A stretch of DNA of 64,000 bases, taken from positions 362,066-426,065 of the forward strand of contig NW_019773925.1 in NCBI RefSeq assembly GCF_001039355.2. Direction: 5' to 3'. Position numbers and translations under genes: made by a program. Under the pieces are notes generated by a model that searched no databases, was not told where the DNA came from, and saw nothing but the letters and a program-made list of their open reading frames with translations. This document shows positions 11,873 through 26,100 of this stretch, one piece after another. This DNA is from Lingula anatina. Taxonomy: Eukaryota; Brachiopoda; Lingulata; Lingulida; Lingulidae. Within the stretch, counting starts at the first letter, position 1, and each line of letters starts with the position of its first letter.

Positions 11873-12749
11873 GGCTTGAAGTTTGTTGATCTGCATTATT
11901 CACTTTCATGACTGACCCAATAATGTCCCATCTTATCACAAGTGTAAATTGTAAATTTCATGCCAGGGTAAATATTATAAAATGTTTATGGTGTCAACTG
12001 GAGTGTCTTACCTAGCTGAGCTGGGTGGGACATTTGTTTTTCAGAGCAAAGGGGACTTTTAATACTATGTTCAAAACCAGTACACATACAAAAATTGACT
12101 TGGTATAATAGCCAAAAATAGCACTGCTTTTGTCACATTAGTAATTTGAACTGGAAAAAAAAGCATAACAATGGGAAAGGTTCATTTGTCTTCAATGTAC
12201 TTACAATTTCCAAGTTGTGTCACATACATACTGGTTTTGGATTTTTTTCTCTTTTCTTTTTCTTTTTTTTTTCATACTTTGAGAGTTGGAATTACATTCT
12301 CTTATCATGGTTAATCATATCCCTATCACATAGGAGATAATGCCTTCATGAAGTGATCATTAACTGCTGCAACCACTTCACAAGGCTGTGCAAATACTTC
12401 AACACAATGCAAAACGTGACAGTCACAGCACATAAAGAAACAAGTTATCTTCTAGAAATAAGTATGACTTGTTGACCATTCTGGGACAGAAATGACAATA
12501 ACAATGCATTTTGATTGATAAGCATATTCAAATGTGGACAGGTTCATATGCTATCATCAATGCAAAGAAAAGTTCTATTTAAAAATATTACTTTGATCAA
12601 ACTGCACATTTGTGCCACATATACCAATAAAATGTTATGATTCAGTAGAAAACATAACAGCAAGTTTTATTCTTTTTATATCTTCTACATTCCAAAAACA
12701 CAAGTTTTGCACAATCATCCCACTCTGGTAAAACCACCTCCGTTACCTA

Positions 12750-12920
12750 TTATATGGATGACTGCCCGCAGTACATGTGAGTAGGAGGAGGATATGACTC
12801 ATAACAAGTTACACATTGGATTTTCCAGTCCGTCATCTGAATGCTCTCTTTTCTTTTGGTTTTACTTTCACCACCTGAACCAGATATTGGTTTCACTTTC
12901 ATTTCATACCTCTGAGACAT
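12750..12920 (-). CDS. Small antisense ORF or terminal exon, 56 aa
   Basis: An ATG-to-TAA frame of 56 codons on the minus strand, with an in-frame stop just upstream of the ATG. A good polyadenylation signal (AATAAA at 12666-12671) lies ~80 bp past the stop. The residues are Lys/Ser-rich, then WKIQCVTCYESYPPPTHMYC, a C-x2-C..C arrangement. It could also be a last exon using an AG acceptor at 12912-12913, although the pyrimidine tract is poor. It is not recognised, and chance cannot be excluded at this length. Confidence 0.25.
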   Translation of the reverse strand: MSQRYEMKVKPISGSGGESKTKRKESIQMTDWKIQCVTCYESYPPPTHMYCGQSSI

Positions 12921-15900
12921 TAGTTTAAATTTAGACCTACACTAAGATTGCTACCGCTAAGATTTATTTTGTTAAATACTCATAATTTAAATACATAAAT
13001 ATGTTCATATCAATAAGAAATTTTCATGACCTGGCTAGCTTTATGAATATTGTTATTTTTTTGGTATTCAGTTTTCAAGATAATTGCTGTCTGCAATCAT
13101 TGAAATTTGAAATTCAGTAATCATCCAAATTCAATAACAAATTTTTTCCAAGATTATCAAAATGAAGAAGATTAGCTGTGCTAATATTTAAACATGAGTG
13201 CAGTATATATACATAGGCCTATTCCTGGACAATTGAACCTGTATAATGTGTGGCTCAGTTCATGTTTGTAGTATTACTGGGGTAGTTTAATGGGGGAAAA
13301 TGAATCTTGGTATAACAATATATATGTATATTATTTCACTTTTTACTTTAAAGCATTAACACTTTTACCAAAACAAATAAATCAAACATATTACATTTTT
13401 TAAATCTACATAATCTTTTGATTCAACATACTTTTAATCTTAATTAACTATAACTTTTCTATGTGTATTCAGACCTACATATAATAAATGAAATAACAAT
13501 TAAAAGACACTCAAAAACCTAAAGCAAGCTTCTCTTAAGCTTCACTGTATATTTTCAGATACAACAAGAATATAAAGCAAAGAAGTCCTACACTGGTGGC
13601 ATCTCCTCTTTAATGACATCTCCATTACATCGACAGAGTCCTAGCTGTCAACTGGAGACACTCTACAGCATCTGATTGGTTCAAATCAGATATAAAGGTA
13701 TGTCAGGTATGCGGTCTGTGCACCTCACTGTTGATTCACCTGTGTAGAGAGACACATGTCCATAGGGTTTGGGCACTGACCTGATCTGGTTGAAAAGACA
13801 CCCTGATAATACTATACATAATACTAGTAAATGCCTATTGCACAACTAAAGAAAGGGACATCTTATTTTCTTCATAGTGTATATATATATCCAAGGAGAC
13901 AAAGCAGGTGACATAGAACTAAAAATGGACTTGTACATGTAGAAACCTCTTCATCTTTTTGATCTTTGTATCCAAGCTATGATGTGGACTTTATCAATTG
14001 TCTCTTTAGTAGAATTTATCAAATGTGGATAAAAATGTCAGTTTGGTATTTACCCATACCTTAATTGAAAAAATATATACCATTGAAGAAAAGGACTGAG
14101 ACGTACATAACTTGAATTTTTAAAAAAAATTTATATACTATAGTTATAAACAGAGTATTTTTTGACTTGCACATGTGCAAATGCATGTACATGAAACATG
14201 GTCACAATAGACAATTGGGAAGAATTGGGAATAAGACGTGGCCATGCAGTCTCTCATGCTGCTACATATGTAACTGATATAGACAGATCATGTACTGCTG
14301 CAAGATCAACACCATTGCTCTACAGTGTATAAAATTACTTTTATCTGAACCAGACGTAAAAATGGATGCATACTTTCAGAACCAATTTTTTTTTCAGTTT
14401 TGGGTGCTTAAATTCAAGTTTTAACATTGCTTAACAAGGAATCGTACTTCACAAATTATCATGGAAAATTTCAACTCAAAAACAGGAAGTGCTGTGTGAT
14501 GATGAATCCCCTTTCCCCTACCCCCATCCCCTTGGCAGACAAAGAAAAAGCTACACGGCATCTTCCTGGTTGACAGGTGGGGTAAACACGTCGCCAATAA
14601 AAAAATGTTATCAGCAGGTAGAACTAGGTTATATCAATAGCAAGTACCTAGTGTAAGCTGTATGGATGAAAAACAAACACAAAAAAGGCCCCATGCACGT
14701 GACGTGACCTTCATGTCATTAAAATAGGATGTCTCCATGGATTGCAAATATTGCATTACACTTTATGTATGATTGTTAGACATAGTAAACCTTTGAAGAG
14801 ATGCTTCCAATACCTATTCAATAATTTTTTCTCATTCAAAATGCAGTATTACAACATCCAATTGAATTAAAGGATTTTAAAGTTATGTAATGGTAATCAT
14901 AATACATTAGAATGTAATGTCTCTTAGTGGGTTGTGTCATAAAATGTGAAGATTATGTGTTATTTAACATTCAAATCATGTCCCAGGGTTGGCAATGTAT
15001 ATTGTATATACAATTGTCAAACCAGCCTATTGATGACATTGATGATAACAATTAATATCTCCATAAGCTTCAAAGTTATATATGTCATTAACAGATAATT
15101 ACCATAGTGAAACTTGAGCAAGAACATACAATGATGATAATATAGAACTTAATTATATATGATTCATATTTTCACCTGAGGTTAAGGAATATAAAACAAT
15201 AAATGGTATCCCTCTCAAATGTTTATGCAAACAAGATCCAACGGGATCTACAATTGAAAGCCGATTGGTTGATTTGTTGGCTGTATATCATAAAAAAATA
15301 ATTGAAAATTGAACATTTTATTACAACAGACTTGTCAAAGTTTTTTATGGAGACTGCGTCATGATACTTATTAGTTTTCAGGATGATTTCTACAAAAATT
15401 GACACAAGTATTAAAGGTCTGGTGATCAACAAATATTAGTTAATATTTATTCAGTGTGATTAATTTTGAAACTCTGCAAATGATTAGATTACGTTCTTTA
15501 TCAGTTGGGCGAGTATATGTAACATATTAGCAGCAGTGTGTGTGTGTGTGTATGTGTCTGGATCGAATCTTGGATCTGCTCAGGTGAGTCATTACCTCAT
15601 CTGTGGACTCAGAGCGGGGGGACCAGACATGTTGACATAGGACAACATACAGCCTCATAGAAATCTTGGAGTCACGGGCCAATATTTGGAGTTGAGAGTC
15701 AATTTTTGAGCATTTGCACCCCTGTCTGTATTGTGCATGCCATTAGAAAAGAAAGTTATGTACTCTATTGCTTCATGGCTGACACAAAATAGACTGACTT
15801 CACACCCGAGTCAGATGTGACAGCTCGGTGACCATGATGTCAAGGTAAATGCTGTTCTGATAATAATTCTCCATATAGAATATGGAGAGAAGAGAGATGA

Positions 15901-16975
15901 ATGTACTACAATGCAGTATAGCTAATATGTACATCACTCAAGAGTTTTTAAACTTAAAAGTTGCAACAGGCTCAGGTGATATTGACACCAAGGTAAAAGA
16001 TGCACCTGATATGATATTTTGAGTAGAGTAGAGTAGGAGAGGGGATGCTATACTGACAGGTACAACACACCTGCGGCAGTACAGAATAGCGAGGAGGTCA
16101 CAGACAACAACATACATGTACATAGATGTCACAGTGTACTGTACATCTGTAAAATATTCAGTGCCGTGTAACATGAACGAAATGCCCGAGCACACAGGAC
16201 ATTTAATGATGAAATGCCAGGCTAATGGCTTACTTTAAATGCTTACGCAGGTTGTAGAAAGATCAGACATGTTGTTAATATCAACAGGTTAATCTGCACA
16301 TCTCATACTGAAGTGAGATAAATCTTCAGAATCAGGGCTACTAGTATATAAATGTATATACTAGTACACATAACCTTCAAGGCTGAGCATACATTTATAT
16401 GGGTTTAATCATATTTATATTTTTTACGGCCCTGTAAATCGAAAGCAATAATATAGCTTTCCTTTTGCAATCAACAATTATTATTATGCTGGAAAGTCCC
16501 AATGGGTCAGTGCTACAAATATGAACATACAAATATTAGTTTATGAACAGATTCTGTTTATAAATTACCTAAATAATCAATTGCATAAAAGTTTAAAATT
16601 CCAGAGTTTCTCTACAAATGTATTCTCAAACACATAAATTCTGTAGCTTCAAATAATAAAAGGGTTGACAATGAACATGCTAAGCATTTCTGACCTCTCT
16701 TTGTTTTTCTGTGATAAGAACTTTATGAACTATTGAATGTGTTCCGAAAAGTTAAATATTAGCAACCTTGAGTTAGAACTTTGCTCATACTGAAGTTGCC
16801 ATTGAATAAAAATAAAACTACCAAAGTAACACATTATCTTTATATTGTCTCAGACAAAAGTTGACTCTTCTTAGAACACATGGGAGTTACTGTAACATGT
16901 CCAACTTCTTAATTATGTGAAAGATTGATACCGGTAGAACATTTTCCCGTACAAGGTTTTATATTATATCTTCAG

Positions 16976-17069
16976 CATGGCTGCTGTTGCTTTGGACATT
17001 CCAAGTTTACCTGGATTTGATGATATTTTCTTTGGAATCAGACGAGACAGCATAGAATACACACCTGTG
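16976..17069 (+). CDS. ELF long isoform, first coding exon
   Basis: Acceptor atcttcag at 16975, then C and ATG (16977-16979). It encodes 31 residues starting [20 protein letters not shown] and ends in phase 0 before gtatgt. It continues in frame into exon 21192. Its bases before the ATG imply an upstream non-coding exon. No DNA-binding motif is present. Confidence 0.75.
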
Positions 17070-17078
17070 GTATGTATA

Positions 17079-17110
<32 letters not shown>

Positions 17111-20100
17111 TTTGTAAACGTTCTTGAAAATAAAAGCAAGGAGTTATAACTCCTTGATAAAAGCAAGTACATTCTCATGTTAACTGAGATATGCATTTTG
17201 CAATTGCCTACAGTATAAAAAAAGTACTGACTAAAACAAAAATCAGCTTATATATTGTGCTTGTAGTTGGTACATTCTTGCACTGCACAATTTGGTGGAG
17301 ATATAAAAATAGCAAAGCCTATGCAAGTCTTGAACTATCATATGACTTTTCCATTAATTATTTGTTGTTATTAACATAACCTACAATCAATTCTGTTGTC
17401 CCTGTCTTAATCAGATCTCTCATGCATGGTTTTAAAGTTAAGATTTAAACCTGTACTGAGTTAGAAAGATAATGCCCACTCAGTATTGAAATATGAAATG
17501 AACTTAATTGTGAAGATGATGCCAAAATCAACCAACTACTTAAGAATATCTCTTGTTTTTGAACACACACACACGCACACACACACACATGGATCATCAG
17601 ATTATGTTAAAGTGTGATTGCAACCCTCACACCTTGCCACAGTGTATCAGTTCCGTATTTTATGACAGTAATCATATGTTACCATAGTTGCCATTGAATA
17701 CAGGGGGCGGGTAAAGTGGTAGAACCAAGCACACATCCAGGCCGCTTAATAAAAGAAAGTCAAATTAGATAAATGTTGAGTTGAGACCTTACTGATTTTT
17801 AAACCTGAAGGGATACGAATAAACTTTGTAAGATTTTCATCAGTTTCCATGTATCATTGCCCTACAACTGCACATAAGTACATAAAATGTTTATTTATTT
17901 CAGAGGGAGGTAAATGTATTATAACTGTAAGGACTGAAATTGTACAACCAATGCAACCGTACAGCCTCACCTGCAGCTTTATTAGCAGTCAAAATGTGTA
18001 CATGTCATTACCTTTTGAATTATAACAACAGTCTGACAAATAGAAAGATTTTGTCTAGAGAAAAAAATTATTTTGTACCCCTCAGGTCTCGTATGACAGG
18101 AAAAGAAATCTGAATTCTAGACGAGATAATTGGGCTACAAAACAACCATATGTCCCCTGGATATCTATATATGTAACTGCATGCTGTAATGTGGCCCTGC
18201 TTGAAAGTTCCGAAATGAATCACAAGCTCTGTTTCTTTACTTAATATTAACTTCCTGGTTTTGTAGATTTTTCCTGGTTTAAGAAGATTGTATTTACATC
18301 TGGGGCCTCTATACAAATATTCTCCTTCCTGTTCCTTCATTATTACAGTGTAATATATTTTGCTTATGTAAAAGATCTGTAGTACATTTTCTTGAAATAC
18401 ATGAAGATAGGTGCATTTAAATAATGCATTTTTTTACCCCAGTACTTCATTATACAGCTGTAGATGCCCCTTTAGCATACCTGCTTTCCAAATATGTTTT
18501 TGAAAAATATTTTGATATCACCAAAGATTTTTTTCTTTTTTTTTCCTTGCATTCAGTGATGAATTTAAAAGCAATCACTTCATCTTTATTTAACAATGTC
18601 AAAGGTTGGTTAAATGAAAACAAAAAAGGGCCTAAAAAACCATTTGCATTTCTTGCAAAAATATTATTATGATTTTATGCATGTAAAAACTTCATTCATG
18701 TAGTTCTGAAAATAGAAGAAGCAAGTTTATTTGATTTAAGACATTGAAAACTGCAGCTTTGCTTGACACAATTGTTATATCTTTTAAAATTTAGTTCTTT
18801 ATGACATCACATGGACTTTAATTGGGTCCTAAGTGTTTATAATTCTTTTTTAATTGTCATGCTGGGAAGAAATGAGATTCTGATGTGTAGGTTGAAGTGG
18901 GGCATCCTTCACATTACTATGTAGTACATATTGGCTAGTCTGGCTACTACATGATCATTGCAGACATTAAGTCCATTGTTGATCTTTATCCTGTATTACT
19001 TAAACAATTTAAACAAACAGATTCAGATTCAAAGATATGTCTTGTCAAAGATGGAGTCGTAATTGAGGGAAAAAAGAGTCCCCCCCCCCCTCCACAATTA
19101 AAAGTGATATCCGAGCAATAACATAGATTATAATTACATAAAAAAATGCACAAAAAAGTTTGAAAATGGGTCTGCTTGTACTTGCTTGCAGTTTTATATT
19201 TATATACATAACATGCTTTTTGGGAGTTCTCACGACAGATAAAATAAATAAACAAGGTGGTTGTATTTCCAGAACACCACTGTTTGGTTTTAAGTGCCTT
19301 GGAGGCTATAAGCTACTTTTTATCAATTCAAAATACCTTTGTCTGGGATTTCCTGTGCTTATGCCATTTTATTGTACTTCTTTTTTTTTAGATTTCAATT
19401 CTAATTATTTGTTAAACTCTCTAAAAAGAAACATACTATGAGCTATAAATTATACTTTAAATCATTTAATACAGAAAACTCCATCATTTGATGAAAAAAT
19501 AATTAAAGAATAAAATAGGATAGTATATTTTACTTTTGAGCACTTTGAATTTTCCACAACAGAAAATAACTCGTCCAAAATAAATGGCCAATTATCACAG
19601 GTGACTTATCATGTGTGGTTCATCCTTCACGTAATGCAAAATGATAGGAGTTGAGTGAGACACCCGACCTAATGGACGTACCCCGAGTTTCCTGACACCT
19701 CTATATTTAGCATGGGCTATAAAATATTATTTCTAGTTTGAAAGGAGACCCTTGGACACTGAGGATGGTGGATAACCCTATATAAGATAACAGCAGTCAC
19801 TGGACTGGGTCAGATGACCCCTTGATATACAGTGTGCCCCAGTTAACATGCCATAAACCACGGGGACACTGAACTAGTGTGATATGCTGTGGCTTATTAT
19901 AAGGTGGTATTGTTTGATATTGTTTGCTTATGAGAAAAACATTTTTTTAAAATGGCACTGGTCACTGAGATCCATTGAGCGATGTGTTAAAACCCTATTT
20001 TAGAAAATAACATTTTTGCTGCAGAACAGTAAAATTCAAAAATCACACTTCTTCAGGCAATCTAATTCCAACTTTCTGAAAAAATTATAAATCATTGTCT

Positions 20101-23100
20101 ACTAAATAATATGGATGCTATGTTTGTATTATTATTTAAACACACAGTGTTGACCCCGTGACCTCTTACCTCGGCTGAACAGATTACACATTACATTATT
20201 GTCTCTGAGATAATGCGTGTCAGGTGACTTATTTAGCAAAGTTTTCTATTGCATTTCTCATTGACATATGAAGACTGAAAAGTGTGACAAAAGTATATCA
20301 CAACGAAAATATCTGACACTACTCATAATAATGGGTTGCCTTATTTTTCTATACAGTGTAACAAACAAGGTGGTAAGACATTATTACTGTCTCGATAAAA
20401 TCCAAGTCATTGTAGTACCTTCTATTGTGATGGAGGAATGAAAGTGCCACCTATGGTTAATATTGCCATATCTTTTCTCAGTGGCTCCCTTATCTCTTTT
20501 AATCTCTTTACTCAAGGACATTCAACAAGTCGAACAAACAAATTTGTCTGCTCAAGCCATTTGTGGTGAAGTGCACATCCAAGGTTGTGATTGTGATTTC
20601 AACAGACGGGTTGCTCACCAAACACAATTAGATTTTTCCACCACCACAGATTGCTTTTCTGTATAAGAAATGATTTAAATATTCAACTTGTGTACATTTT
20701 AATTGAATGCAGTTTCAATGAATTTGAGAATTATCTTTAACTTATAACATTTCTTTATATTTCAAAAAGATTTTTTTGCTAATTAACAGGTAATAAGAGA
20801 GAATTTGTTGCAAAATACGAAACTGCTGTGGTGATACTGTACAATACATATATATCAATTAAAACTAAACCTATAATTCAAAATATTAAGGTCATCACTT
20901 TATTATACACTGAATATTTTTGCTCAAAATAATTACCATTTTTGAAGTGAACAGCTCAGCGAAGTTTCTTTCTCAGTACTTGTACTCTCAGTATAGTACT
21001 TGTTACTCTATCACTGAAGAAATATATCATTTAATAATGTAAAGTCAATATAAATACCTAATTTGATAAATATCCACAAGTCTTTTGGAAAATTACATTT
21101 ATATCACATTTCCGACAGCATACCATGCTTCAGTTTCCATCAGAAGTGATACTTGCATCAGTTCACCATTTCATTTTTTTTTTACTCACAGGAAGACCAT
21201 GGGCCTTCAGTCATAGTGTATAAAGAACCAGAAGAACTTACATACCTGGACAATGCAGACCTGCATGGCATAGACTCCGATTATTTTGACGAAACAGACA
21301 GCTATTCCAGCTCGAGCTCATGTAACAAATTCAAGGAAGATTTTGGAATTGATGTGAATGAGAGACTTCTGAGTAACGATGACAGTGATCTTTGGAACCC
21401 TGAAGCCCTGCAAAAAAGGCAGCTCAGAACGAGGAGGAAAAGAATGAAATTTGGTAAGTGCCCTAGCTTTTACTTAGTGAATATATAAGGTAAATCCATT
21501 TTTATAATCATTTTCACAAGTCTACAAACTGGGGTAGGGGGGGAGGGGGTTAATGCCTTCCATACCCTTTAAAAAATTATAAAAATGATCACCCCCAGGG
21601 GTGTGCTGCCAAAGGTTATTATATTTTTAGCCTTTTATCTCGTACCCCCTGAAAGAGATGCTTCTGAAGAAAGTCTAGTCTTAGTAGATTTTTGTTGACT
21701 TGTGAAAATGGTGATAAAAAATGGATAACCCATATCTGGACATGAATAACTTTAACATACCTGTACCCTTAGCCAAATGAAAAGTTTACAATAATGCAGC
21801 ATATTTGCTGCAAATTCACTGCTAATTTGCAGCAGGCCTGACATTTTGCTTAGGGTAGTCATTTGCAGATATGACTTGTCTTGGGGTAGCAAAAATGTAT
21901 AATTATCATTATTTATTCACTTTCAAAATAAGGAAGTAATTTATGAAATACAGCTGAATATGGAATATGCTTCATTTGCCTTCATTGTGTGTTAATTCCC
22001 TCTCTCTCTGTGGGTCTAGTTGAACCCATATCTGTAGACACTTAATTGCATTCCTGGGTGCTAGCTGTAAAAAAAAAGTTCCACTGTAACTGACAAAATA
22101 AGAGTGAACCAGTTGAAGATGAATATCTTGATTTTTTTTTCGTACTCAGAGATTTAAACTTTTTTTTTAATTAAAAAAAAACTGTTTCAGTAACATCATT
22201 TAGTGACATTTTCAGCTGTCAGGTTTGTTCTTTCTGACTTATTTTTGTAATTTGACAGAACTGTATAGAACGTGGAAACTTGTAAAATAAAAAAGTTATA
22301 ATGAACCTTCACAGTTAGGTGAATCCAGTTACTGATTAGTCACTACCTATTTAAGTACAAAGAGGTTCAGTGTAGGTGGGGTGGGGAGGAGGGGTTAATT
22401 AAATAAATAAAAATTTTAAACTTTTTTTTTCGAAATTAAAAGCATCAAATTAGACTTGCGAATTTTCTATGGAGTAATTAAAGATATTTTTAAAAATACC
22501 CATCAAGCATTCACTGTGAAAATTTGGCATGGGTTGTCAGAAAAGTTGAATAAGTTTAAGCTGATAATTGACGCCTCAGAAGCCACCCAATAGCTGCTCT
22601 TTATAGAATTTGTGAAAAGACGGCTGTACAAAGTAGCCCACGCGAGCTATTACATAACAGTAAATATGCACAAACAATGCGTTTTAAGGTAGGTTTAGAA
22701 ATGAAAATAAAGCGCAGTCGAGACCCGTTCAAGAAGTTTTAAAACTCGTTTTCCATTAACATATATCAGCCCAATTAATTTGGAGGAAATGTATGATATA
22801 AAATTAACGTCCTTAAACTGTTACAACATGAAGCGGTTTTCTAACTGTAACGAATAGCAACATCATAACAGTTTTGATCGATCCTACTACTGTTAAATTC
22901 CACGTTGTGTTCACTGACCCACATGCACCAACAGCAGGGGCCTTGTCACGCATTTTATCACCTTGACCCCTCCGCATTGGCAGGTGTTTTGGTCAGAGCT
23001 AAGACCACTGAAATATATTTCAAGCATACTTTACCAAGCGAAGATAACTTGATATCTTTTGTAATGGAAATGTTGTACGATAATTTTACAAATCAATTTA

Positions 23101-26100
23101 TTTGGGTACTAAATACAGCAAAAGTACCTTGCCCTATTTTCTTGTTTTCCTTCATTTCCTGCTTTTTCACTTCGCGGATTGATCTAGTTGTATAAAGTTT
23201 CCAAGACAAGATGGCCGTGAGTAAGGAAACGACGACGAGCAATTTGGATTTGCTGTTGCAAGCAGGTAACTAAGTTTGAAATTGAAAAAAAGTTGAGAAG
23301 TCATGTAGGTCATGACAGTGGGTTAGGAGCTCGCATTTTGTTTTTGATTTCTGGTAAGGTTTTTACTGTCAAATCGGCTTCAGTAATCCTAACCAGGAAG
23401 TGGTAGAAAGCAGCAATGCTTATTATAGGCAATGGCTTCCTGTCGAGAAGGTTGCGTTTCTGAAAACTGCTTTTGGACCGTAACATTATTTATTAGCTAT
23501 TCTTACGACAAAAAATTATGTCGTTGACCTTTTTGGGGCTATCACTTGTTCGATTACCTGTTATGTTGATAATAACAAGAAGCACTTCTGCGATTAAATT
23601 ACAAACGCAAGAAGTGCACCACATGGTTTTGTCAATGGCCGATATATTCAATATTTGATATAAACTACTACCTTTTAACTGTGAGTCGTGGTCTATCATT
23701 TATTTATGTTTGTTCTTTTTTAATCAAAAATTGTCGTTTTTTTTTTTTNNNNNNNNNNNNNNNNNNNNNNNNNNNNNNNNNNNNNNNNNNNNNNNNNNNN
23801 NNNNNNNNNNNNNNNNNNNNNNNNNNNNNNNNNNNNNNNNNNNNNNNNNNNNNNNNNNNNNNNNNNNNNNNNNNNNNNNNNNNNNNNNNNNNNNNNNNNN
23901 NNNNNNNNNNNNNNNNNNNNNNNNNNNNNNNNNNNNNNNNNNNNNNNNNNNNNNNNNNNNNNNNNNNNNNNNNNNNNNNNNNNNNNNNNNNNNNNNNNNN
24001 NNNNNNNNNNNNNNNNNNNNNNNNNNNNNNNNNNNNNNNNNNNNNNNNNNNNNNNNNNNNNNNNNNNNNNNNNNNNNNNNNNNNNNNNNNNNNNNNNNNN
24101 NNNNNNNNNNNNNNNNNNNNNNNNNNNNNNNNNNNNNNNNNNNNNNNNNNNNNNNNNNNNNNNNNNNNNNNNNNNNNNNNNNNNNNNNNNNNNNNNNNNN
24201 NNNNNNNNNNNNNNNNNNNNNNNNNNNNNNNNNNNNNNNNNNNNNNNNNNNNNNNNNNNNNNNNNNNNNNNNNNNNNNNNNNNNNNNNNNNNNNNNNNNN
24301 NNNNNNNNNNNNNNNNGTAACGTTGATTCTGATTTTGTAGAGTATTGGTTTACAGACAAAATTCTCCATGTAAACCAAACCATGATCAAACATATCAAAA
24401 TTATTTTTTTTTATATTTTAAAGAAATTACCTACATATGTATATAGCCAACAGTCTGTGAACTATCGTAGTAATGTATTTGTCATATTTTTTTAAATTTG
24501 ATACATGTGTTATTGGTGTGCTGCAGCACACAATTGGTTATTTATAGCACTAGCCTGCTTTTCCTTTAATATCATTAAATTTTAATATGATTTGACCATC
24601 CTTTTCATAAGTATTATGCCAAACATAGTGCCCTGATGCTAAATATTATTTTCGCTTATCAAGGTGTTTAGATTAAAGTGCCCAAATCAGAAATACCACT
24701 GAAACAAGTTAAAATAATAACTGAAAAAAAACCAATGAGATAGTAAGCTTAATTCTTACTGTCATTGTTATTTTATTAAAGGATACAAACCAAAATCTAA
24801 TTGATTTTAAGTTAACCCATTTCTAACCTTGTCTGAAAATTTTATCCGAAACAACCTGTAACCTTTTGTATAAGGCTGTAAACTAACAAAGCAGCAAAGG
24901 CAAAAGAGCCTGATCTCAATTGTGGAGATCATACTGTTGGAAGCAGTAAGGATTTATTTATTCCTCTCCAGGCAAATCGCTATTGCTGAACAGAAATTGT
25001 AATTATAATGTACAGTTTTTATTGGTAATCAAAATGTTCACGCCTGCATCAAGTTGGATGGTTGAAGTCAATAACTGCAGTTAAAACACCTTGTAAACAA
25101 GAAGCATCCTTCTTACATCGTGACAGTAATGGACAGTGTCATATATTTTCCAAATGGTTATGCTCAAAGTTCCATCATTTTACAAAGTATCATTAGAGAT
25201 GTTTAATGAAGTGTAGGTGTTTGTGCTTAAGTCATTTTTGACTTTCTTTTGTTTGAGAGTATAAGGATTTCATTTGTTATAAAGTGTAATTGAGTCTAAT
25301 TCAATTTTTCCAAGCAGGAAGTAAATGGGTTTCTGCACAAGAGGTCAATTTCAGAAATCTGATAAATATTGGTAGAAGTAGTGACTGAATATAAAATTAG
25401 ACGAATGAATAATTTAGCATCACTGACTGCATTAACAAGTTTTGGTGAAAAATATGATGATATTCATGAAATTTCAGATTCAGTCACAGATCAACTGTAA
25501 GCTTAAGATTTAGCACAACAGGGCATAGTACTACAAGTTGGTAAATGGGAATATTCAGTGAACAAATCAATACTTTACAGTTTGAAGGATCGCAGGTTAA
25601 TTGCAGAGCTAGGGTTTTCTGTCAGATATTTTTCATTTGCATACATGTGATTCCAGCTACCCTTAAGCCAGTTCAGACAGATTGTTTAAAAACAAAGTGT
25701 AATTTATTTTGGCAGATTATTGGAATTGCTGCCTTGTGTTACAGAAAAAACACCACTGTCCATTTTTCACTTGGGTTTTTGATATTGTAATCAAATGGGT
25801 CAGTTTTGTATTTATTGAAATGTATTGGAATTATATATATGATCTCACGTGTAATTCTACTTAATAAAGAATGCTTAAAGGCCCTGATGGAGTAGCAAGC
25901 TGCTGTATTGCTGTCAGTTTTTCTGGGTGCTACATGGCTACTTGGTTTATAATTACATTACGTAACGATAGGGGAAAGCATTTTTTAATGTAGTGTGTCA
26001 TGTAAAATGCACTTTGGAACAACACAGAATTGGTGTTAGTGCAGGAAGGGGTTGAGGAGTGATTCATGAGTAGGAGAAAATGGCTTTTTTTTCATGGAAA

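Larger units (their letters stand above)
9262..16975 (+). other. Putative first intron of ELF; repeats only plus one antisense small ORF
   Basis: AT-rich non-coding sequence. It holds a minisatellite (10862-11165), a 56-bp tandem duplication (11761-11872), TA/TG microsatellites and one antisense small ORF (12750-12920). I see no other coding exon. Confidence 0.5.

Noticed and set aside
23681-24495. Several long frames across 23.7-24.5 kb
   Set aside because: They consist almost entirely of N; only short flanks are real sequence.
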